Positions 18,172-26,472 of a stretch of 64,000 nt of DNA are shown here, one piece after another. The notes beneath the pieces were generated by a model. It saw only the letters and a program-made list of their open reading frames with translations. It ran no database searches and was not told the DNA's origin. Location of the stretch: the NCBI RefSeq assembly GCF_037646345.1, contig NZ_JBBEWR010000002.1, positions 248,001 through 312,000 of the forward strand. The letters are read 5' to 3'. This DNA comes from Ascidiimonas aurantiaca. GTDB lineage: Bacteria; Bacteroidota; Bacteroidia; Flavobacteriales; Flavobacteriaceae. The first letter of the stretch is position 1. Every line of letters starts with the position of its first letter. A program made the position numbers and the translations under genes.

Positions 18172-18727
18172 CTAAAGGGTCGTGCCCCGGTGTTTTTAGT
18201 TTTTTAAATGCAGACGGAGTCATTCCGGTTTCTTTTTTGAATTGAGAAGAAAGGTGTGCCGTGCTGCTGTATTGCAGATCAATAGCTATTTGAGAGAGGG
18301 AGCGTTCATTATAGAACAAGAGTTCTTTTACACGTTCAATTCTCTGCTTTACCCAATATTTTTCAATAGTAATGCCTTGTACTGATGAAAAAAGTTTACT
18401 TACATATGAATAATCATGATGTAATTCCTGAGTTAAAAGCTCGGAAAGTGTCAGATCTGAATAAGCCTCAGCATTGCGGATTTTTTCCAGTATCAGAGTT
18501 TTAATTTTTTCTATATGTTTTGATTTTTCGTCCTGAAGGATCTCAAACCCCTTACTTTTTAAGACTTTTGCCAATGAGTTTTTAGCATTTTCCGAGATTG
18601 GGCTACTAGTTTCTACTTCGCCCAATTTTACATAATTAATACGTATTTTTTGTTGAGCAAAAACCGTTTTTACTGCTTCAATACACCGAGGGCAAACCAT
18701 GTTTTTAATATGAATTTTATTATTCAT
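18161..18727 (-). CDS. AraC-family regulator with N-terminal HMA-like metal-binding domain
   Basis: 188 residues. The start at 18727 is used, not the 33-codon upstream extension: it opens with MNNKIHIKNMVCPRC, an HMA-like beta strand with Cys12/Cys15, and a perfect TAnnTTTG box lies 22 nt upstream. Residues about 95-188 are an AraC double helix-turn-helix (SLSQIAIDLQYSSTAHLSSQ, FKKETGMTPSAFKK). It immediately precedes copA on the same strand. The most economical reading is direct Cu(I) sensing through the CPRC site with control of copA; this is inferred from context. Confidence 0.8.
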   Translation of the reverse strand: MNNKIHIKNMVCPRCIEAVKTVFAQQKIRINYVKLGEVETSSPISENAKNSLAKVLKSKGFEILQDEKSKHIEKIKTLILEKIRNAEAYSDLTLSELLTQELHHDYSYVSKLFSSVQGITIEKYWVKQRIERVKELLFYNERSLSQIAIDLQYSSTAHLSSQFKKETGMTPSAFKKLKTPGHDPLDSL

Positions 18728-18749
18728 GGAAAACGTGTTAGAATAATAA

Positions 18750-18757
18750 CAAAGGTA
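18750..18757 (-). promoter_or_regulatory. -7 box of the HMA-AraC regulator
   Basis: TACCTTTG on the minus strand, ending 22 nt before the start at 18727. It supports the short form of the regulator. Confidence 0.6.
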
Positions 18758-18823
18758 AGGAAAACAAATGTGCAAGAAAGATGTAAGCGTATGTTGAAAG
18801 GGAGGGGTACAATAACAATCCGA

Positions 18824-18843
18824 CATCTTTTGTACAAAAGATG
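18824..18843. repeat. Perfect 20-bp palindrome between regulator and carbonic anhydrase
   Basis: CATCTTTTGTACAAAAGATG is its own reverse complement; the flanking bases extend the symmetry to 28 bp with one mismatch. It lies about 66 bp upstream of the araC -7 box and 27 bp after the carbonic anhydrase stop. There is no T-run, so it looks more like a protein-binding site than a terminator. Confidence 0.6.
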
Positions 18844-18870
18844 CCGGAAAGACTAGGTTTTAAAAATAAT

Positions 18871-19650
18871 TTACAGTGCCGGAGCAGTAACTGCCTCGTC
18901 AATAAAAACTACTTCTCCCGTATCCATGTCATATATGGCACCAATGATCTTAATCTCATTGTTGCTTTCCATTTCATTAAGGATTTCACTGTTTACACGA
19001 ATTTCATTAATGGTATTTATTATATTGTTTTCGCATACCATGTGAACAAATTCGTCATTTTTCGAGTTTTTTTCTCCTTCGTAATCGGCAGCCATGGCTA
19101 CAGCCGGTTGTATTTTATCAAGCATGGTAGTGATATTTCCTAGCTTTACATTGTCTATGGTAGCTTTTACAGCACCACAATGTTCATGGCCCATTACCAG
19201 TATTAGTTTTGCTCCGGCTACTTTACAACCAAACTCCATACTACCCAGTATATCTTCATTCACGAAATTACCGGCTACACGTGCTACAAAAATGTCGCCT
19301 ATACCCCGGTCAAAAACATCTTCTACAGGTACTCTGCTATCCAGACATGATAGGATTACTGCTTTGGGGAATTGCCCGTTAGTACTGTTTCTCACCTGTG
19401 CAGAATGATCTCTTGTAGTAAGATCATTATTCATAAACCGTTGGTTACCTTCCTTGAAAATACGTATTACTTCATCAGGTGTAAGCTTTGCCTGTTCTTC
19501 TGCAGAGAGTACCTTTTCAACCAAAGGTTTTACTTCCGGTTGCTCTATTTCCGTTTGAACCGTTTCTTCTTTTTGTTCTTTTTGGGTATTGCAGGCATAA
19601 AACCCAAAACACAACACCAGGACTACTAGTGTACTTGAAATCTTTCTCAT
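18871..19650 (-). CDS. Beta-class carbonic anhydrase, lipoprotein
   Basis: 259-residue zinc enzyme for CO2/bicarbonate interconversion. The N-terminus is a lipoprotein signal (MRKISSTLVVLVLCFGFYAC, lipid-modified Cys20) followed by a Glu/Gln-rich linker, so it acts outside the cytoplasm, anchored to a membrane. Zinc ligands are in CLDSRVP (Cys and the Asp-Arg dyad) and HEHCGAVK (His and Cys). Beta-class enzymes are more often cytoplasmic; extracytoplasmic lipoprotein forms occur in Bacteroidota. It is apparently monocistronic. Confidence 0.9.
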   Translation of the reverse strand: MRKISSTLVVLVLCFGFYACNTQKEQKEETVQTEIEQPEVKPLVEKVLSAEEQAKLTPDEVIRIFKEGNQRFMNNDLTTRDHSAQVRNSTNGQFPKAVILSCLDSRVPVEDVFDRGIGDIFVARVAGNFVNEDILGSMEFGCKVAGAKLILVMGHEHCGAVKATIDNVKLGNITTMLDKIQPAVAMAADYEGEKNSKNDEFVHMVCENNIINTINEIRVNSEILNEMESNNEIKIIGAIYDMDTGEVVFIDEAVTAPAL

Positions 19651-19914
19651 AATAATAATTTTAAGATTGAGAATCCCGGTTATCTTTATAATTGATTAAA
19701 AAAACCGAAAATCACAATGCAGGTTTTAATGATTGCAAAAATACTCTGAAAAAGACATACTACCTGCTAAATAAGAACAATCTTAACTTTTTATTTAAAT
19801 CGGATACTCATTTTTCAAGAAGAACCCCCTTCAGGTATGGAAAAGTGTACTTTGAAAGAAGAAAGCAGGTTTTCCATAAAAAGGACTAATCATAATAATG
19901 ACCATGACTTTTAT

Positions 19915-20817
19915 CTATGCCCATACATACGAGTTATAATATGTTAAAAGATTGGCTGACGTGATTTTATAAGCAGCCGCTACTTGCCAGTACGTATCGA
20001 GAATGGAAGTGATATGTTGCGAAACGATATCTCCTTTTGTGGTTGAATCTACCGCATTTTTTTTAATTCTCTCATGATCCAGCGTTCTCATCATGGAAAG
20101 CATAATGTCATCTTTAGTATAGCTTGGAGCCTTGCCATTCCTGATATTTTGTTCCTCTTTCTGTAATCCTCCTGCATTTGTAGCTTCGTTATGCCCTCCG
20201 GTAGAACCACCTTTGGTCTCAAGAGCAGTTAGTTTAAGGCGGTTTCTCACTTCGAGTATAAAGTTTGCATAATCCTGAATGTCCTGGGCAGTTACCGTTT
20301 TTGGATCTACTGCGCTCATATTGGTATGACGCTGGTCACTTTGGCTGGTAAGCCATTTGGCAGTTTGTGCATAACCGGGTAATGAGCGTATGGTATTATG
20401 AGTAACCACCAGTCCCTGCCATGCTTGTGCAGGAGTAACACCATAAACCGCATTGATGAGTTGATGTTCGAAAGTTACATAAGCGGTCGTATGGTCTCCC
20501 TGGCTACCTCCAGAGAGAGGGCCGGCGGGCCTCTTACCATCTCCTGTAGCCGTTATTCGCCCCTTTGAATTTTCCTTGACCGAGATCATACGTTGTACAA
20601 CGCCCTTAGAAGCAACCCCGGCTTTTGTTCCCTCATTTGCTTTTCTTTGTAAAGTACTGAGTTTAGCTACCTCAGAACTCATTTGTGCATAGGTTTGAAT
20701 TTGATTGATTTGCGCATCTATTTTTCGCACACCTTTAAATTGAGTAATTTGTGTCGATTTAGCTTGCGATAGATCTATTTTAGCAGGAGTCGGACTTTTT
20801 TTATTGTATGATCTCAT
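19915..20817 (-). CDS. Orphan protein with an injection-system-cargo-like leader; function unknown
   Basis: 300 residues, no signal peptide or membrane helix. The first 80 residues are polar and Gln/Ala-rich and carry LQRKANEG (56-63) and GVVQRM (72-77). They resemble the leader ('...LQxMANNS...PVVQRK...') of proteins carried by extracellular contractile injection systems and DUF4157-type proteins. Residues about 105-300 form a second region with GSQGDHTTAYVTFEHQL (104-120), THNTI, GGSTGGHNEATNAGG and LDHERIKK, rich in His and acidic residues. I recognise no enzyme family in it. The neighbours (carbonic anhydrase, mazG) are unrelated, and no injection-system structural gene is in the window. 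No perfect TAnnTTTG box lies upstream. Confidence 0.7.
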   Translation of the reverse strand: MRSYNKKSPTPAKIDLSQAKSTQITQFKGVRKIDAQINQIQTYAQMSSEVAKLSTLQRKANEGTKAGVASKGVVQRMISVKENSKGRITATGDGKRPAGPLSGGSQGDHTTAYVTFEHQLINAVYGVTPAQAWQGLVVTHNTIRSLPGYAQTAKWLTSQSDQRHTNMSAVDPKTVTAQDIQDYANFILEVRNRLKLTALETKGGSTGGHNEATNAGGLQKEEQNIRNGKAPSYTKDDIMLSMMRTLDHERIKKNAVDSTTKGDIVSQHITSILDTYWQVAAAYKITSANLLTYYNSYVWA

Positions 20818-20950
20818 GACCTTAGCTTTTGTAAACAGGAAATTCTATAAACACACATTGCTCACCAAGTAACATATTTGAGTGGGAGCCATGTAAAAAT
20901 ACGCTATTTACATCACTTAATAAAACAGAAAGGTTGATAGGAGAATTGTT

Positions 20951-20958
20951 TACTTTTG
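20951..20958 (+). promoter_or_regulatory. -7 box of mazG
   Basis: TACTTTTG ending 14 nt before the mazG ATG at 20973. A TTG lies at 20934 with 14-bp spacing, shorter than usual. Confidence 0.5.
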
Positions 20959-20972
20959 TGCAAAGCCATATT

Positions 20973-21746
20973 ATGAATTCAAGAGAACACCAGTTACAGT
21001 CTATTGACCGCCTGCTAACCATAATGGATGAACTCAGAGAGCAATGTCCCTGGGATCGTAAACAAACTCTACAAAGTTTACGACATCTTACTATTGAAGA
21101 GACGTATGAATTGGGCGATGCTATTTTAGACAACGACCTTGAGGAAGTGAAAAAGGAATTAGGAGACCTGTTGCTGCACATTGTTTTTTATGCCAAAATA
21201 GGTAGTGAGAAAGGGGCTTTTGATATTGCAGAGGTCGCTAACACTATATGCGATAAATTAATTGACCGGCATCCTCATATCTATGGTGAAGTTGAAGTAA
21301 ATGATGAAGAGGATGTAAAGCGGAACTGGGAGAACCTGAAATTAAAAGAAGGTAAAAAAAGTGTTTTAGAAGGGGTACCTCAAAGCCTGCCCGCCCTAGT
21401 AAAAGCCAATCGTATTCAGGATAAAGTAGCCGGTGTTGGATTTGACTGGGAACAACCTGAGCAGGTTTGGGAAAAATTAAAAGAAGAACTGGGTGAATTT
21501 GAAGAAGAAGTAGAGAGAGGTGATCATCAGGCTATCGAATCAGAGTTTGGAGATGTACTGTTTAGTATGATCAATTATGCCCGTTTTCTCAATGTAAATC
21601 CGGAAAATGCGTTGGAAAGAACCAACAAGAAATTTATAAAACGCTTTCAATACCTTGAAAAAAAGGCAAAGGAACAAGGAAGAGCACTTAAGGAAATGAC
21701 TTTGGCTGAAATGGATGTTTTTTGGGAAGAAGCTAAAAAAATGTAA
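20973..21746 (+). CDS. mazG: Nucleoside triphosphate pyrophosphohydrolase MazG
   Basis: 257-residue all-alpha NTP pyrophosphatase that hydrolyses (d)NTPs to NMP and PPi, clearing aberrant nucleotides. Both MazG domains are present: the first with CPWDRKQT, EETYELGDAI and KKELGDLLLHIVFYA, the second with KLKEELGEFEEE and EFGDVLFSMINYARF, with the metal-binding EExxE/ExxD patterns. The start at 20973 (MNSREHQLQSI) is chosen because it matches E. coli MazG length and follows a TAnnTTTG box; an upstream in-frame ATG would lie before that box. Confidence 0.92.
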   Translation: MNSREHQLQSIDRLLTIMDELREQCPWDRKQTLQSLRHLTIEETYELGDAILDNDLEEVKKELGDLLLHIVFYAKIGSEKGAFDIAEVANTICDKLIDRHPHIYGEVEVNDEEDVKRNWENLKLKEGKKSVLEGVPQSLPALVKANRIQDKVAGVGFDWEQPEQVWEKLKEELGEFEEEVERGDHQAIESEFGDVLFSMINYARFLNVNPENALERTNKKFIKRFQYLEKKAKEQGRALKEMTLAEMDVFWEEAKKM

Positions 21747-21756
21747 AAATGGCCAA

Positions 21757-21784
21757 TTGTAATTGACTGCAAAATCTATCTTTG
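21757..21784 (+). promoter_or_regulatory. Promoter of the MATE gene
   Basis: TTG at 21757-21759, 17-bp spacer, TATCTTTG at 21777-21784; the box ends 17 nt before the ATG at 21802. A good match to both Bacteroidota elements. Confidence 0.7.
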
Positions 21785-21801
21785 CAAATTCAATTCAGGT
21801 C

Positions 21802-23184
21802 ATGCCACTTACTGCCTATACAAAAGAGTTTCGTTATAATGCCAAACTGGCCCTTCCCGTAATTGCCGGTATGTTAGGGCACACACTGGTACAATTTTTT
21901 GACAATGTGATGGTGGGGCAGTTGGGTACAGCCGAACTCGCAGCCGTATCATTGGGAAACAGCTTTATTTTTATTGCCATGAGTATTGGGATAGGCTTTT
22001 CAACGGCTATTACCCCTTTGGTGGCAGAAGCAGATGGTGCGGGTAATTTTGATAAAGGTAAACAGGCTTTTAAACATGGCCTTATATCATGTGCCGTAAT
22101 TGGTACATTACTTTTTTTTATCCTACTGTTGGTGAAGCCTCTTATGTATGCACTTGACCAGCCTCCCGAAGTAGTTGTACTCGCAAAGCCTTATCTGGAC
22201 CTGGTGGCTTTTTCACTTATCCCTCTGGTCGTATTTCAGGCATTTAAACAATTTTCTGACGGGCTTTCACAAACCAGATATGCCATGTATGCAGCACTGG
22301 TCTGTAATGTAATCAATATTGCACTTAATTATCTTCTTATTTATGGAAAGTTTGGTTTTCCCCAAATGGGTATTCTGGGAGCTGCTATCGGAACATTAGT
22401 ATCCCGTTTTCTTATGGTCCTTTTTCTTTGGGCTATGATCCGAAATAAGGAAAAGTTTAGACCATATGTAACAAACATCAACTTTAGGGTAGTTTACAGT
22501 TCGGTTTTTAGGAAAATTGCAAGTTTAGGTTTTCCTTCTGCGTTACAAATGCTTTTTGAGGTGGCTATTTTTACGGCAGCTATCTGGTTAAGCGGGGTTT
22601 TGGGTAAAAATGCACAGGCAGCCAACAATATTGCTTTAAACCTCTCGTCATTTACTTTTATGTTTGTTATGGGGCTGGGTGCTGCTACCATGATACGGGT
22701 AGGCAACCAAAAAGGGCAAAGAAATTTTAAAGACTTACGGCGAATAGCACTCTCTTTTTTTATGATGACCCTTTTGTTACAAACTTTTTTTGCCACACTC
22801 TTCCTGATTTTTCACAAGCAGGCCCCCTGGATGTACATGGACCAGGCCAATACGGCAGATTACGCTAATACTATGGAAACTGCTTCAATGGCTGCGCAAT
22901 TACTCATTGTAGCAGCTTTTTTCCAGATCTCAGACGGGATACAGGTAGTAGTATTGGGGGCTCTTAGGGGGATGCAGGACGTAAAAATACCTACGCTTAT
23001 TACCTTTATTGCTTATTGGATTGTGGGTTTTCCCATTTCATGGATATTGGGGCTGTACACAGAACTTAAGAGTACCGGTATCTGGATAGGTTTACTGGCA
23101 GGGTTAACTACCTCTGCTGTTTTGTTGTATATTCGTTTTAATTTGCTTACCAATAAGTGGATCACGGAAAAAGCCCCCTTATGA
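21802..23184 (+). CDS. MATE-family multidrug/cation efflux transporter
   Basis: 460-residue inner-membrane antiporter with twelve predicted helices in two related halves. The first helix carries LALPVIAGMLGHTLVQFFDNVMVG, given here as LALPVIAGML plus FFDNVMVGQLGTAELAAVS, typical of NorM-type MATE proteins; the second half repeats the pattern at FPSALQMLFEVAIF. Substrate cannot be inferred. The start at 21802 is preferred over a TTG 13 codons upstream because the promoter's -7 box lies between them. Confidence 0.9.
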   Translation: MPLTAYTKEFRYNAKLALPVIAGMLGHTLVQFFDNVMVGQLGTAELAAVSLGNSFIFIAMSIGIGFSTAITPLVAEADGAGNFDKGKQAFKHGLISCAVIGTLLFFILLLVKPLMYALDQPPEVVVLAKPYLDLVAFSLIPLVVFQAFKQFSDGLSQTRYAMYAALVCNVINIALNYLLIYGKFGFPQMGILGAAIGTLVSRFLMVLFLWAMIRNKEKFRPYVTNINFRVVYSSVFRKIASLGFPSALQMLFEVAIFTAAIWLSGVLGKNAQAANNIALNLSSFTFMFVMGLGAATMIRVGNQKGQRNFKDLRRIALSFFMMTLLLQTFFATLFLIFHKQAPWMYMDQANTADYANTMETASMAAQLLIVAAFFQISDGIQVVVLGALRGMQDVKIPTLITFIAYWIVGFPISWILGLYTELKSTGIWIGLLAGLTTSAVLLYIRFNLLTNKWITEKAPL

Positions 23185-23228
23185 ACACCTTTAGTTAAAA
23201 AATAAAAACAGAAACAGAAAGTATCATT

Positions 23229-23456
23229 ATGGAAGTACCAAAATTTTTACTGGGTGATAATACTGATTATCCTGATGCCCTGTTTGTTATTCATACAGAT
23301 TTTCCTCGTTTTATTATTGACCTGGCTACTGATGAGCTGGAATGGCTGGAAGATCTGGACACTTCTGAAGCCAAAGAATTGGAAGAGGAAATGATACATC
23401 TGGTTCAGGAGGCTAATGCCTTTTATGACCGTGAGATAAGCCGTTATGAAGAATAA
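23229..23456 (+). CDS. Small acidic conserved hypothetical protein
   Basis: 75 residues, strongly acidic: MEVPKFLLGDNTDYPDALFV opens into a helical Glu-rich C-terminal half (DELEWLEDLDTSEAKELEEE). No signal peptide, membrane segment or metal motif. Spacing (44 bp after the MATE gene, 35 bp before PAP2) suggests co-transcription. I do not recognise a function; composition and the plausible start favour a real gene. Confidence 0.7.
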   Translation: MEVPKFLLGDNTDYPDALFVIHTDFPRFIIDLATDELEWLEDLDTSEAKELEEEMIHLVQEANAFYDREISRYEE

Positions 23457-23491
23457 TTGTAGTAAACGTAAACTACTTTATTAAGAAAATT

Positions 23492-24061
23492 ATGTTTGAC
23501 AAGCTTATTGAAATTGATAAAGAAGTATTTCTTTTTCTAAATACTATGGGTATTAAATCCTGGGATGGTTTCTGGATGTTCATGTCTAATAAATGGGCAG
23601 CGATTCCTCTCTACGTTGCTCTTTTGCTTTTGGTAATCGGCAAATTAAAATGGAAAAAAACCCTGTTGGTCTTATTATTTGTGGCACTTATGATAACTGC
23701 TACAGACCAGCTCGCCAATTTTTTTAAGTATGGAGTAGCACGTTTACGTCCGTGTCATGACGACTCTCTGGTAGATGTGATGCGTTTGGTAAAGTCGTCT
23801 TGCGGGGGAAAGTACGGTTATTTTTCGGCACATGCCGCTAATTCTTTTGCTGTCGCTACATTCTTTTCATTAATTCTGAGTCCCTATTTTCGGTTTTTAC
23901 CGGTAGTCTTGATATTATGGGCCCTGTTGGTAGCGTATAGCCGTATTTACATAGGAGTTCACTTTCCGTTAGATGTGGTAACCGGTATTAGTATTGGAAT
24001 GCTTTCAGGATGGTTGTTTTCCATTCTATATGAAAAGGCTGCTTTACGTATAAAAAATTAA
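23492..24061 (+). CDS. PAP2-superfamily membrane phosphatase
   Basis: 189 residues, about five membrane helices. The three phosphatase motifs are present: KYGVARLRPC (KxxxxxxRP), FSAHAANSFA (the SGH-like motif with the nucleophile-assisting His) and SRIYIGVHFPLDVV (SRxxxxxHxxxD with the catalytic His). Such enzymes dephosphorylate undecaprenyl pyrophosphate, phosphatidic acid or lipid A at the periplasmic face. Proximity to the glycolipid-type operon at 24-28 kb, on the opposite strand, is compatible with a lipid-carrier role but not proof. Confidence 0.87.
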   Translation: MFDKLIEIDKEVFLFLNTMGIKSWDGFWMFMSNKWAAIPLYVALLLLVIGKLKWKKTLLVLLFVALMITATDQLANFFKYGVARLRPCHDDSLVDVMRLVKSSCGGKYGYFSAHAANSFAVATFFSLILSPYFRFLPVVLILWALLVAYSRIYIGVHFPLDVVTGISIGMLSGWLFSILYEKAALRIKN

Positions 24062-24076
24062 AAGCAAGTGCAGAGG

Positions 24077-24754
24077 TCAGTGCACGTTCTCTTTCGTAAA
24101 TACCCAACGGTTCAACGGATAAAGAAAAATAAGTAAAAAGATTACTCCGAAAGCCAGTTCATATACTTCCCATTTTCTACTGGAGGGATTCAGGGCAACC
24201 AGCCCGGTACTTATTAAAAATGCAATCGTATGGTGCCACTGAACGATAGGTATGGCAAACTTATTTACTAATTCTTTGAACCAGGTTATTTTTCGATACA
24301 TGACCGGTGCAACCAGTAAATAAATAACCATGACCAGCATAAGTAATTGACTGAAAACAATTTTATTTATTTTTTTTCCTCCCACTACAAGATTATGTAA
24401 GTTGGTTTCTCCCTGGGCATTGTTTTCAGTAAAAAATGTACTAGATTGGATATCAAAAATTCGTTGGCCCCATGATATTTCTTCTCCTGCAGCAAAGAAA
24501 AAAAGAAGTGCAAACATAAAAGTACCTAAACGCCACGGTATTTTTTTAAGAGACCAAAGAGTAAAAAGCCTTTGCAGGCAAAGAATACTGATACAGAATA
24601 AGGCAAGGGTTGTACCCCATTCTACAGGGCCGTCTTCAACCGAAAAACTATGGTCAAAGTAGTCGAGGTCAGTGAAGCCAAAATACAGAGCTAATACAAA
24701 AACCAGTCCCAGAAAAAAATATCCAATACGGTCACTTCTACGTAGCCTTTTCAT
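24077..24754 (-). CDS. Uncharacterised multi-pass membrane protein with GEEISWGQ motif
   Basis: 225 residues, about six hydrophobic segments (for example FFLGLVFVLALYFGF, LGTFMFALLFFFAAG, IVFSQLLMLVMVIYLLVAP). The conserved-looking FAAGEEISWGQRIF lies at about residues 85-98, at a membrane boundary, with a Glu pair that could bind metal or substrate. It is not a family I can name with certainty. It lies 83 bp downstream of the GT39 gene on the same strand and may be the last gene of the glycosyl-transfer operon. Confidence 0.7.
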   Translation of the reverse strand: MKRLRRSDRIGYFFLGLVFVLALYFGFTDLDYFDHSFSVEDGPVEWGTTLALFCISILCLQRLFTLWSLKKIPWRLGTFMFALLFFFAAGEEISWGQRIFDIQSSTFFTENNAQGETNLHNLVVGGKKINKIVFSQLLMLVMVIYLLVAPVMYRKITWFKELVNKFAIPIVQWHHTIAFLISTGLVALNPSSRKWEVYELAFGVIFLLIFLYPLNRWVFTKENVH

Positions 24755-24837
24755 AAGTTATAAATTAAATATATGTATTTCTTTAGTACGATAACTTTGC
24801 ATTCTAATGTTACGGATGGTATTATTTTTGAAATAAA

Positions 24838-26472
24838 TCATTTTTTTGAAAGTATATACAATGTACTTACCAACCTTTTTTTATGGCCTTTTTCTCCAGG
24901 TCCGGAAGCGTAATTAAGATCAAAAACTTCTGTTTGTTTCATATCATACCCGGGAGCAAATATACGTTTAAATTCATTTTCCATTGCGGGAGTCAGCAAA
25001 ACCCCATACTGCTCCTCATCAGGAAAAACCATATTTTCCGGTTGAATTATGGGGAGTGGGCTGCCATAGTACCATAACATCTCCGGTGCAATATCTCCAA
25101 AACCATACACGGGGGTTTCTTTCATTATCATTTTGTCTGCCAGAGTATCTATATTATGAAAAGCGGTGTTTTTTTGAAAAAGGCGAGCCAGCGGGAGGCC
25201 AAAGGCAGTAATGGCTATAATGAAACTAACAGTGGCTATAAACACTTTAAAAATATTTTTTTTAAAAAGTTGCCTTATGATCGTAATAGCTAGTACAAAA
25301 AGTGCTGTAGCTGTTAGTACAAAGGGAAGAACGGCACTGTTGCGGTCATCATCTAACAAAAAGAAACCTGCCAGCGGAAATATCAGTCCTATTAAGGCAA
25401 TGAGTGAAAAATTAAAATAGACTACCCATTTTTCCCAGCTTTTTTTAATCTCTTGAAAATGGTTGATAAGATAGGTAATATAAAAACCGGTATTCATGGC
25501 CATGGGAATAAGTACCGGTGCCAGGTAGCGGGTTTTTTTCTCTGGGATTACCGATAAAAGGATCACTGCAAAAACGGTCCACAAGAAGGTAAGGCGGTAA
25601 GCAGAGGGGTTGGTTACTTTCTTTCGTAGGTAGGGATACATAAGTGCTACCAGCGAAGGAATTGCCCAAATACCACTTTGTGTAAAAAAGCTCCAGTAGT
25701 AGTAAAAAGGACGTATATTATAGCTGGCCCAGTTCCCTGTTTCCTTACGGGTAATCTCAATAAAGGCCCCGGGATCTGTGACCCTAACGTATATAAACCA
25801 CCAGCTTGCCGTAACTAAAGCTGTACAGATATACAAAATAATAGAAAGGGTTTTCTTCTCAGAGGTTTTAAAACGGTAGCTTATGCCATAAGCGATACTA
25901 AAAGGCAAAAAGAGAGCATACAGGCCAATTGGGCCTTTACTCATAAAAGAAGCCCCAAAACAAAATCCGGCAAGCAGGGCATTTTGCCATTTTTTGGGTT
26001 TTTCCCGAAGTAATCGGAACAAAAAATAAATGGAGGTCAGCATAAAACCATGGGTATATATGTCCCAGGGTGCTTCATTGGTAATGGCAATGATATAAAA
26101 GGAGGTGAGCAATATTAAAGCATTTATTATACTTTGCAGTTTGCTGCCTACCAGTTTTAATGAAAAGAAATAGGTGATAATGGCCGTAAAAACGGCCATA
26201 AGTGCCGTTGGTAAGCGTAAAGCATAAACATGGAGGCCAAATATACTTCCAGATATGGCAGTGAACCAGGTAGGTAATGGTGGCTTCTCATAACGGGGTA
26301 ATCCATTCATAGTGGTAAGCAGCCAGTGACCGTCAATGACCATTTCCCGGGCTGTAATAAAATTACGGGCTTCCATAATGGTTACGGGCAATATCTGTAG
26401 ATGTAAAAGAAAAATAAGTATCCCGGCACCGGCAATAGTTTTAACCGGATGTTGTTCAAGCCACTTTTTCAT
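24838..26472 (-). CDS. GT39/ArnT-like polyprenyl-phosphate-sugar glycosyltransferase
   Basis: 544-residue GT-C membrane enzyme with about twelve hydrophobic segments. The N-terminal loop carries RYEKPPLPTWF, the donor-site motif of ArnT/PMT-type transferases, followed by HVYALRLPTAL. The C-terminus (about 440-544) is a small soluble, presumably periplasmic part. Family members move a sugar from polyprenyl phosphate to lipid A or protein at the outer face of the inner membrane. It overlaps the LAB_N gene by 17 bp, and GT2 precedes that; the set mirrors arnC-arnEF-arnT logic. The sugar is unknown. Confidence 0.87.
   Translation of the reverse strand: MKKWLEQHPVKTIAGAGILIFLLHLQILPVTIMEARNFITAREMVIDGHWLLTTMNGLPRYEKPPLPTWFTAISGSIFGLHVYALRLPTALMAVFTAIITYFFSLKLVGSKLQSIINALILLTSFYIIAITNEAPWDIYTHGFMLTSIYFLFRLLREKPKKWQNALLAGFCFGASFMSKGPIGLYALFLPFSIAYGISYRFKTSEKKTLSIILYICTALVTASWWFIYVRVTDPGAFIEITRKETGNWASYNIRPFYYYWSFFTQSGIWAIPSLVALMYPYLRKKVTNPSAYRLTFLWTVFAVILLSVIPEKKTRYLAPVLIPMAMNTGFYITYLINHFQEIKKSWEKWVVYFNFSLIALIGLIFPLAGFFLLDDDRNSAVLPFVLTATALFVLAITIIRQLFKKNIFKVFIATVSFIIAITAFGLPLARLFQKNTAFHNIDTLADKMIMKETPVYGFGDIAPEMLWYYGSPLPIIQPENMVFPDEEQYGVLLTPAMENEFKRIFAPGYDMKQTEVFDLNYASGPGEKGHKKRLVSTLYILSKK

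Noticed and set aside
19692..19889. 65-codon plus-strand ORF between carbonic anhydrase and the orphan cargo-like gene
   Set aside because: Lys/Asn/Phe-rich low-information translation, no promoter box or family resemblance; typical of a chance ORF in AT-rich intergenic DNA.
20822..21181. 119-codon minus-strand ORF upstream of the orphan gene
   Set aside because: Mostly antisense to mazG; Ser/Cys-rich composition is that of a shadow frame.
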